From Liriodendron chinense (Eukaryota > Streptophyta > Magnoliopsida > Magnoliales > Magnoliaceae), in the NCBI GenBank assembly GCA_003013855.2, contig ML058384.1, forward strand, positions 17,618,176-17,682,175: a stretch of DNA of 64,000 nucleotides. Direction: 5' to 3'. The notes beneath the pieces are model-generated. The model saw nothing but the letters and a program-made list of their open reading frames with translations. It had not been told where the DNA came from and did no database searches. The position numbers were made by a program, and so were the translations under genes. Positions 55,050 through 64,000 of this stretch are shown piece by piece; position 1 is the stretch's first letter, and each line of letters begins with the position of its first letter.

Positions 55050-55610
55050 TAAACGAGTCAACTCAACTCGCCAGAATTTTGAGCCAAGTCTCTTAAAACT
55101 TGTTGATGAGCATGACTCGACAAGGACTTGACAAAACTCATTGAGTTGGTTTGAAAACTCAATCGACTCTAACGATTCAACCTATAAGACTCAAACAGAA
55201 GACCTTACCAAGTTTTTGTGCTGTTTATGAGTATTTTATTCACTTTACATTTCTCCAAGAAGTCATCCTCTCTGAATAATTTTGAGATCCAATTATTAAA
55301 ATATGGACTCGTGTCAATAAATGGACTAGTGAAATCAAGCTAATATTCAAACATGACTCAGTAAGGAGTCTTTTGGAAACTCATTGATGAACATGACTCG
55401 GTAACGACTTCAGAACTCATTCAGTCGGATTGAAAACTCCATTGACTCTAACGATTCAAGCTAAGACTCAAACAGAAGCCCTTTGTGCCGTTGATGAGTA
55501 TTTTCTTCGCTTTACATTTCTCTCACAAGTCATCCTTTATAAATAATTTTGAGTTCCAATTGTTCAAATATGGAGTCATGTCGAGTAATGATTCGATCAG
55601 CCTTTGTGTT
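55050..55610. repeat. diverged ~290-bp tandem duplication
   Basis: Copy 1 (about 55095-55345) and copy 2 (about 55380-55590) share 'gattgaaaactcaatcgact'-type, 'gactctaacgattcaa', 'actcaaacagaag', 'gatgagtattttattc' and 'ataattttgagatccaatt' blocks in the same order. Non-coding. Confidence 0.75.
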
Positions 55611-56293
55611 AACCGGACCTGTCTAAACATGCAGTTGAGTTTTGCGAATAAAATATAAATTGACCCAAACTTCAGCATTCAGTGATGGGTGTGACCCACC
55701 TAATTAATCAGCAGAGGGGCCTGATTTCTGCACCTGTATATGCATGTGTTGGGCCACCAGACGAACGGTCTGCGTCCCGTGCATCGGTGCAACATTAACA
55801 GAAACACGTGTGGGTGGGCTTTCGTGTAAAGATGTGCAAGTGACATTTCCCTTCCCTGTCTTCCCTGTCACTATTTTCTCAATGGAAAGAATGCACTATC
55901 GATACAACTTTTGACAGCTAAATATGCACCAACCTCCACCGCCATTTACATTGAGGGGCCTTTCGGTTATAACAGAGTTTAGTGCGATGGTCCATTTCTC
56001 GTAACACGCATGTAATTTGAACTATCGAAATAGTGTCACTGTGATGCAGGGGAAAGTCTAAGAAAATCAAGTGGATGGTTAGAATAAAAAGAATAGGGTT
56101 AGAAAGTTCAATCCATGAGTCTAACTTGCATTATAGCTCCAACGCAGACAGTGCATTTCATATTTGGAATGATTTACGCGACTGCTTTAATAAAGTAACG
56201 CGTTTCATTTTTCCAACTCAAGGTCAGTCCACCGATGCTTCCCTGAACGCCGCCCCGCAGTACATATGCAGGCACGTGCCCTTTGGTAATGAA
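55611..56293. other. intergenic sequence
   Basis: No gene, repeat array or element recognised. Confidence 0.5.
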
Positions 56294-56301
56294 ATCTAAG
56301 G

Positions 56302-56705
56302 AAGGGCTGTTAAGGGTCGGATTCAGCCCAGATCAGTGTTGCTCTGAGTCTGATCCGATTAAAGATTTACATGATCTGAATCTGATTCAAAAGTGTCTGA
56401 TCCAAATCTGATCTGTTTAAATTTTTCAAAATCTGAATTCAATCTGAATCAAATCCCATCAAAACTAGTTCTCCTTTATGTAAATTCGATAAAAAACTAC
56501 TGCAGAGTAGGTTTTTTTTTCCCTCCTTTTATACCCCTTATAATCGGATCGTTACTTAATCAGATTAGGGTCAATCCAAATCCAATCTGATTATTAAACG
56601 AACCAAAGATTTCGATCCAAATCCAATCCATTGATCCGATTAATAATCTGAATCCGATAAAATCAGATTGGATTCGGACAATGATCCAATTCCTTGGCAA
56701 CCCTA
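56302..56705. mobile_element. hAT-like MITE, 404 bp
   Basis: Imperfect terminal inverted repeats (aagggctgttaagg at the left; the right end reads tagggttgccaagg on the minus strand; 10 of 14 positions match) and near-identical 8-bp flanks (atctaagg 56294-56301, ttctaagg 56706-56713). The interior is built from gatccgatt/aatcggatc-like words. No coding potential. Confidence 0.65.
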
Positions 56706-56859
56706 TTCTAAGGGCTTGTTCGAATGACCAAGTTCCAAAGGAATGCAATGTAAAACTTTAATCATTACTTCTTGTAGCTGCTTAGAAAAACTAAATTGTC
56801 ATATCATAGTATTCCATAGGTATCCCACCAACTTTGAATGGCGAAGGTGAGTTGACATG

Positions 56860-57160
56860 GCATAGCTTTGTGGGCGCCACCATGATGTATGTGTTATATC
56901 TAAATCGTCCATTCATCTTGCAAGATCAGTTTATGGAAAGATACAAAAAGTGAACCAAATCCAAAATGAAAATTGACCTCACTACAAAAGTATTTGGGAT
57001 CGAACGCTTGTCATTAAAAACTTTTAGTGGCACACAAAAGTGTTGGATGATGCTGATATTTGGGGTCATGCCCTAAAATGATATTGCTAAATGTATGGAC
57101 AACGTGGATATAAGACATTTTAGGAAGTTATATCCACATGTATCTATCAGGTGATTACAT
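56860..57160. repeat. dispersed foldback-repeat copy
   Basis: 'ccaccatgatgtatgtgtta' and 'tcgtccattcatcttgcaag' (56873-56930), then 'tggggtcatgccctaaaatg' (near 57060-57080), match the repeat family at 24510-24842/46435 and 47456-48974. Boundaries uncertain. Confidence 0.55.
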
Positions 57161-57735
57161 TACATGCATATTAAAAAAAAATTGTTGCCAGAGTAGTATT
57201 GGTATTACATACGGCTTTACTTTGGACTACGGTGGTAGTGATAATCATTACCCATTTACAGTGGACCACACCACATTACGGTGGATTCCTTCCATCCAAA
57301 TAGGCCCTTAGTTATACTAGGCTTGCTCTTGTTTCCTTGGGTGTGCAATACTCCGGGAGTATGATTTAGCAACAGAAACTAATTTTGACTTTTATGGAGT
57401 TGCCACTAGCCAAATAAACTTTATGCATTGAATTAGTCAAGAATCAGGAGATAACAATTTTTTTATTCAAGCGACTCTTGTAGTTGATTTACGACCGCAG
57501 ATTTTGAGTAAGGATCTTAGTGACATAAGAGAAAAGGGTTAGGCACCTTCTTCTACCCGCATAATGCGCATCTCGAATTGAGAGGTTTCACGAATCTTAA
57601 AGGGATTTTGTATGATTTTGGCATCATATATCTACCCATGCTTCGCATAACTAGCAAGAGGGTGTGTAGGAAAGAAAATAAAAGAACCTAACCTTACTTT
57701 ATAGAGTCAAATAACCTCAGGTGAGTGCATATAAG
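57161..57735. other. intergenic sequence
   Basis: Nothing recognised with confidence. Confidence 0.4.
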
Positions 57736-59220
57736 TGTAGACACCCCACCTAAAATGAGAATAAGACACTCTTTGAGCTTCATCTTGACTTTAGTAAAAT
57801 TATCTTCTATTGACTTAGAAACCATTAAAAATCCAAACAGGCCAAACATGAAGCATCATTGGCACGTCTCAAAGACAACCAATGGACCTAATCAGCTAGC
57901 GTAAAATGTAGTAAAGATCTAGTCATGGCCATCCAACTGAGCTCCAGAACCTCGGGAACTCTCTATACGTAGTAACTAATATGAAAAAAGGATAAAATGA
58001 ACTTTCTCTACTCAATGATCATTCTTTTTTATTACTTAGTCTCCCAAAATAATGTTACGTTAAGGCATGGAAATTACATCTTCAAGATTGAAGAAAGTAT
58101 AATCATTCTTATACACAAACTGGCCATTATATTACAGAAAACAAACATCGAACAATTAAGGTGATTTATGGTTCATTGGAAAGGTGGTCAAATGATCTTC
58201 CAAACGAACTTAAATTTCCTCTAATCTAAGTTATAATGAGGAAGATTCGACCCATTTATTAAAATCGCGCATTGCCGAGTGGACAAAATCGTAAAAACTA
58301 ATGGTGCACTTTTAACTAGTCAAACAAAATTCAGTTGAAATGATTTCAGTCCCATTGAAAAGCTTATCAGACGACCTTTCCAATATGCTTAAGATCACAA
58401 AAAATGGACAATCAGTCAAATTACAGATAACCAATTTCATACATCGAACGATCGTACTTTTGACAGCCCAAACAGGATTAAATCAAAGTAATTCTAGTCT
58501 TGTTAAGAAGTTTATCTCATTATCTTTCCAATGAGGCTAAGATTGTCAAAAATGGATAGACAATAAACAAGATGCAGGCATTTAAATGGTTTACAAAAAA
58601 TAAAATAAAATAAAAACTAATATCTTAAAAGTAATCATTACCTTCATATATACGATATATTTATAAATATAAACCGTCGTAGTCATATGATAGGAGTTTG
58701 GACCCCAAAGAAATTGTATAAAATAGTGACGCCCATAATAGTTAGTCGTTTATAATTGTGGCCGTCAAAGGTCTATATAAAGATCTCTTCCATTTAGAAA
58801 GAGAGGGAAAAAGAAAAGAAGGAAACAGAGAGGCAAAGAGAATAATGAGATAAAGATAAAGAACATAGAGTGAAAAAGAGAGACAAAGAGAAAGAGAACG
58901 AGAGAAAGATACAAAGAGTGAAAAGAGAGATAGGAAAAAAATGTAGAAAGAGCCCTAAAGTTGGAGTTTACGCGGAGCCACAAGCCAAGGTGCTTCAAAG
59001 TTTTTTGACATGCCAACATGCTACCCAACAAAAAAGACAAAAAAAGGCTATTAAAGAAGTCACTGAAGTTAAGAGTTTTTTTTTTAGCTCAATTCAAGTT
59101 GCATATTACTCCACGATTCCAACTGCATTAATTACATTCACATTTCCTTCTGTTTCATTCTGCATTATTCTCTCTCTTCTATTTTCTTTTACTTTATTTG
59201 CTTATCCAGGATCTTAAACC
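57736..59220 (+). repeat. candidate LTR relic (tgtagacacccc start)
   Basis: Starts with tgtagacacccc at 57736, a common start for some plant Ty3/gypsy LTRs, and has a TATA box (tatataaa, 58774-58781) followed by a ~160-bp A/G-only-like stretch (58795-58960). No internal domain, second LTR or TSD was found. Frames at 58870-59217 run through the purine tract and are not convincing. Confidence 0.35.
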
Positions 59221-59767
59221 TGTTGAGCCTCTAATTTATACATATCCCAGCTCATTACATTGCATCTTATGCATGGTTTACATGGTTAAAAGACTAATTT
59301 TATGCATGTTTTGTGTATATAGGAATGAGAGAGAGACTTTCCACGATTGATGTTCAAAAGAGCATATTTAGGAGGCCTTTGATGAGGATGAAAGGTGGGC
59401 CAAAGAATGATGAAGAAAGAAGGAGAGAAGAGAGAAAGAAAGAAAAAAAAAATGAAAAAGGAAGTCCGATCGGTCAAGAGCGGTCGGCCAGGAAGGTTAA
59501 ACCGGTCAAGACCAGTCGACCATGTTACTGCCCCTCTTTGAAGCTCGCTGGACATAGGCCTACACAGGTTCGACCAGTCAAGATCAGTCGACCATGAGCT
59601 TGCCTCCCTTCCTACACTCTTTAGACTGTGACCAAACAGGTCCGACCAATCAAGACCGGTTGGCCAGTGTATTTTTGCTGGATTCCGACAGCTTCATCTT
59701 GAAGCTCTAAAATTCACGTGTAATTGCGTAAGTGTTGCGCAATTCTGAAACCTTTTGAGTCGGTGGG
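59221..59767 (+). repeat. Athila-type LTR, 3'-truncated
   Basis: Begins tgttgagcct at 59221 and follows the Athila LTR through 'tatgcatggtttacatg', 'ggaatgagagagaga', a gaccggtcaa-type motif cluster (59465-59670) and the 'ttgcgtaa' block (59724). Cut at 59767, where a tgtaacaccccgg sequence starts. Confidence 0.75.
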
Positions 59768-60782
59768 TGTAACACCCCGGTTTTTCAATGCTCGAGTGAT
59801 GAGCCCGTGCTCTGAAAACTCTGGATGTAAAGACTACCAATCATCAATTAACGCCATCATTGTATTCTAAAATAAGAAAGATAAATCTATGAATCCAACA
59901 ATGTAAGAATCATTATATCAGAGCGGAAACAAGTAATGCCCATAGGGCTTATACAAATCCAAGGTTTCAAAAGTAAAGAACAAAAAGGAAAAAGTAAGTC
60001 TATTCATCATGGCCCGCCATACGGTCCAGCTCCTCCTAGGACAGGTAAGGCCAAGTGTCTCGAATGTCCGCCTTAGGCTCATCCACATCTGGGACAAGGG
60101 ACATCCTTTCCATCATCTGCACCATCTGATATATTTTGACAACGTTACTCATTGTCATAGTGAGGTAACACCCTCCAAGATTTTCATGTACATAATACAA
60201 GAGAATTATGATAGAAACAGATGCAAATAACATGATTAAAGAAGTAATAGAAAATAGGTAAACAGGTGTCACGTCCCAAATTCGGTTCTCGACGTCCATT
60301 CGCTGTAACTCGAATTCGGAGGTGGTAGCCTCCGTAGTACCCCGATCTCGGATCCTAACCCCACACGCCAGGTTCCGATCCTGGGATACCACAAGGAGGA
60401 TTTTAGGGTCTGATTTTTTTTTTGAAACATGAGCATCACCATATGAGTACCATCAAAGACAAACACAATATTTCCACTAAATCATATCATTTATATACAG
60501 TACTGAAAAGTGAATACACAATGCGTAAATATAAAAACTGTGCACACTCCAGGCACCTCCTGCTACTGCACTCCCAACTCCAACTCAATGTTGCTGATAC
60601 ACTCTGGTATAACCTGCAGCGTAACAAACGTGCATAAGCTTTGAATGAAGCTTTGTGAGTGCGTGTGTGCGTGCGCAATGCGTATGACAAGCATGATAAA
60701 TATCAGAGTAAGCAGTAAAGTATGATGAGAAATCTAAACCAAAACTTAGCCTAATTAGGCTACACGATCATATGATATGAAT

Positions 60783-60883
60783 AACCAGCCTACAACGACT
60801 ATGCAAGCATGCAATACAGATAACTAACCTGCCATGGCTATGCAAGCATGCAATACAGGTAACTAGCCTACCAAGGCTATATA
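60783..60883. repeat. 39-bp tandem repeat, about 2.6 units
   Basis: Units start at 60783, 60822 and 60861 and share 'ctatgcaagcatgcaataca'. Confidence 0.75.
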
Positions 60884-62765
60884 CTCATACTATGCAATGG
60901 CCTACAGGGCCTAATGTCGCATATAATGATCCAATGCATGTATGCAAATCACCACCTCTAAGTACAGTGGTCCAGATATGAACAGTCATAACGTGATCGC
61001 CTAAGAAATGCAGGACTCGGAACTGGTAGCTCGCCCAGTGTGGTAGCTCGCTCAGGCTTACAGCCCCGCCCACATCACACCCGCCCACGTCAGGACCGTC
61101 CCACACTATACAGAACATCAGTCACATCACTGATACCAATACCATCTCTGAAACGGAACATCACCGGGGTCTCACAGACCTCACTACTCACCAGTAGAAT
61201 GCCAAAGCCTATCTGGTGCAATAGCGGACCTACTCACAGCTGGTCAAACTCAACCCACTTTGCTAACACTCTTCCGGTAGGTTAGGTCAGACCTCCTTCC
61301 AAACTGACCACGTGCAGTGGAAAACACCGCCGTTTGGTATTCGGCATACTGGTGTATGATTAAACCACCCGGTCCTTCAATGGAGCACCCACCTTGGTAC
61401 CAACGGGATCAGGGACTTTCACCCAGGGACATCTTTGGCATCCAGTTTAAAGATCATATATTTCCGGTGTTCTGCAAACCACGATGGAGCTGTGGTTGCA
61501 ACGTAGTAACCATGCTATATGCGGCATAAGCAGACGATGCGAAATGCAACCATGCATACAAACGTGGGATGACATGCCCGTGCAAGTCTCCAAAGAGCAC
61601 CATGAAACTATAATGTCTCAAACACAATGTCACCGTCAACTGGTAATGAACTGCACGACAAACACGACCGATATGGCCGGTTGATATAAGACAATCAGAT
61701 GAGCCAAGCATTCATGATGCATGAGTCAAGTATACAGTATGAGTGCCAACAAGTAGTCCATCTACCACGATGGCTATAAATCAATCTAGTCAAACTTATT
61801 TGAGATATGATTAAGATGAGGGGACACATATGAATGATCGAGTCATAGTGCGGGATGTCGCTAGCCAGGGAATCTCGCACCAAGGGCTACAAGGTATGCT
61901 AAGTTATGCCTACCATACAGTGTAAGTCAGGATGATAGATTCCTGTCCTCGAATAGTCCCATACCTATTGGAGAGGTTTGCGATAGAGAGCACGTGAATT
62001 ACATTTGCGCGACTACATCTCGAATGCTTTATGAATGCGTTTATGCCCTAGTGGTCCCCAACTAACAATGGTGATTCGGGATGCATATTCATTACACATG
62101 CATGGTGGTCGTCGAAGCATATAGTATAAAGATCACATATGAGTATTCCAACAACACTACGTGTGGCAACAGACATACCAAAATAGCATAAAAAGATAAT
62201 TCACTTATGATACAAGCAAACATAAAGAGATAAGACTCTAAATGGATGGTATATAACAACACAGATGGTCCAACAAATGAACGGTGTGGATTAACCTTCA
62301 ACATTCAGATAACCCAAATGGAAAGAAAATGATTGAATACACTACTGACATATCAAAGGTAGAACCTACTTGAGCGACAAGAGTAGAATACCCAAAATCA
62401 TGCCGAGACCCATAATCCTGTAGTACAGTTGAGATAAACACAATAATGGTCCGTAAAAGGAATGTCATAGAACGGGTTGCAAGATAGACAGGTCATGACA
62501 GAGAATCATACATGGTAGGGTAATCTGAGATAGATGGTCAATACAATGAGGTCCAAAAAGGGACGACAGGTCTAACCTCATACTACAAGATAGGCTCCAT
62601 ATAATGGATGGCCTAGATGACATACGAACGTCGAGGATGAGCCCCATAATCGTCCTATAGGTAAACGGACGGTGTGGATGAGATATACACAATATGGTAG
62701 TCTTTAATAATTGGGTACAAGGGTAGAAGGGGTGAGTCATATGAGTATACAAGCTGAGTTACCAA

Positions 62766-62885
62766 GATCAATCAACATGGTGAGTCAACAAGGTGGGTCA
62801 ATAAGGCAGGTTGACAAGGCGGGTCAACATGGTGAGTTAACAAGGTGAATTGACAAGACGGTTCAACAGGGTGAGTTTAAGAAGG
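62766..62885. repeat. imperfect ~14-16-bp minisatellite
   Basis: About eight diverged units of the type gggtcaacaaggt (cacggtgagtcaaca, gggtcaataaggc, gggtcaacatggt and similar). Confidence 0.7.
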
Positions 62886-62930
62886 TAGCCCTGTGACTTG
62901 GATCGAGCAAACTCTAAGGATGACCTTTCA

Positions 62931-64000
62931 ATAAGGGTTTACACAACTAATCATCAAGGTGGGTCCACGGGATGGATAACGCGGTCATTCGAACACGTAC
63001 ACTGAGGTGGTCCTAAGGCCATCCTGTACATAACATGCTAGGGTCCATTCATTTGGATGGTTTGGATCAAGCACAAAAATTAAGGCGGTCCTTATGGATG
63101 GCCGACATACATATCGCACCATGGTGGCCAATGGCTGACGTGGATAGAACACAGGCATAACAAGGTGGACCCGTGGTTGGGTATAACTGTACAAAGGAGT
63201 GGGGAAGCCACATACATCAATGGGCCCCAACAGTTTGGGATCAACCCGATATTTATGCTTTCCCACTAATCAAGTGAGATGGCAATCAAACACCATGGTG
63301 GGGCCCTCACACCACACGTGTGGAACCCCACCCATGGCTGGGTGACTTATGAACAGAAAGAATGGCAAAATAAACATAACAGATGGGTCCTGTAAAGTTT
63401 TCAATGGTAGGCGTTCAACCACCCTTATTTTCTACGTGTGGCCCACCCAAAACTGGGCCCACACCCCTGCCAAGAAGAATGACAAGGTATACCCAACATT
63501 CATCAAGGTGGGACCCAAAGTTGGGCCCCATCACCTTTAGTTAGATGGATAAATAAACATTACAATGGCCCCAAGGAAGGTTTCAAAGGTGGGCGTCAAT
63601 GACCACTGTTTCCTACGGTGTGGTCCACTTGAGGTTTGTATTTACCTCATTATGAGGGCCCACGGCCCTAAAATAATATGGAGAAATAGTGATCGGCATA
63701 GATAAAATAAATGCATCGTGGTGGGACCCACAGGGTAGGCCACCTGCTGGGCAGCTTGCCAAAGCACGCTGCTTGGAGCATGGCACCCAAATGGGCTCCA
63801 AGAGTTTTGAATCAAACTGATATTTTTGTTTTCTCCTTCATCCATATCCATGTGATCTTATGAACAGGTTGAATGACGGATAAACATCACTGTAGGGCTG
63901 GAAAGGTTTCAACGGTGGAGATCATTATTCCCACTATTTCCTGTGGCACGGTCCACTTGACATTTGGATATGCTTAACTTTTTGGGCCCAGCCACTTATG
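62931..64000. repeat. cluster of dispersed 'ggtggggccc' foldback-repeat fragments
   Basis: Repeated phrases of the family seen at 24510, 47456 and 56860: 'caccatggtggggccctcac' (63290), 'ttcctacggtgtggtccact' (63610), 'aatgcatcgtggtgggaccc' (63712), 'ttcctgtggcacggtccact' (63938). Several nested or tandem partial copies. No gene seen. Confidence 0.5.

Larger units (their letters stand above)
59768..62930 (+). repeat. degenerate Ty3/gypsy LTR-like sequence (Tekay/Del style)
   Basis: tgtaacaccccgg at 59768 and tgtcacgtcccaaattcgg at 60268 look like LTR starts of Tekay/Del-type chromoviruses, possibly two nested copies. No gag or pol motif occurs in the following 2.6 kb on either strand and no primer site or TSD was seen. 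The assignment is by style only. Confidence 0.35.

Noticed and set aside
58870..59217. 115-codon ORF rich in Lys/Glu/Arg at its start.
   Set aside because: The N-terminal part is the A/G-rich tract and the rest has no domain. No support as a gene.

Overview
This is a plant nuclear window. The evidence is plant-lineage LTR retrotransposons (Athila, Tat and Ty1/copia types), a FERONIA-type receptor kinase with a 5'UTR intron, and many foldback repeats carrying a 'ccatgatgtatg ... ggtgggccc' signature. From memory that repeat style resembles magnoliid genomes, but the species cannot be fixed from the sequence. No bacterial genes, tRNA, rRNA or CRISPR arrays were seen.

Layout. 1-6870: the 3' part of an Athila-type Ty3/gypsy element (ending in an LTR at 5207), sitting in the pol region of a second, decayed Athila-type copy. 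6871-24389: a stack of Ty1/copia-type LTRs. A gag-only copia element on the minus strand is interrupted by an Athila-related LTR, which is itself interrupted by a complete non-autonomous Athila-type element (12847-20634, TSD ataat). A solo copia LTR (20669-22653, TSD catat) is inserted in the same copia LTR. 24843-46434: a minus-strand Tat-lineage Ty3/gypsy element (TSD acaaa) whose 5' LTR holds a younger plus-strand Tat element (35296-46360, TSD gatgt). 46435-49944: a copia relic, poly-G and (AT)n tracts, a long-TIR DNA element (47456-48974, TSD acttagtg) and a foldback element (49588-49933, 11-bp TSD). 50850-54860: the only conventional host gene, a FERONIA-type malectin-like receptor kinase. 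54860-64000: intergenic DNA with a tandem duplication, a hAT-like MITE, LTR fragments and more foldback repeats.

How the parts relate. The retrotransposons encode Gag, protease, RT, RNase H and integrase for their own copying, and nearly all are broken. The plus-strand Tat element is young (LTRs of equal length with about seven differences by eye) but has three nonsense codons in gag-pol. On its opposite strand it carries a gene with its own TATA box and three exons whose splice phases join into one open frame of about 670 codons. The older Tat copy carries a decayed version of the same gene. A second theme is that LTRs of several families carry clusters of short near-palindromic motifs whose sequence differs between subfamilies while the surrounding LTR stays alignable. 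The receptor kinase has an intact kinase domain but three apparent single-base insertions in its ectodomain, so it is either a recent pseudogene or contains assembly errors.
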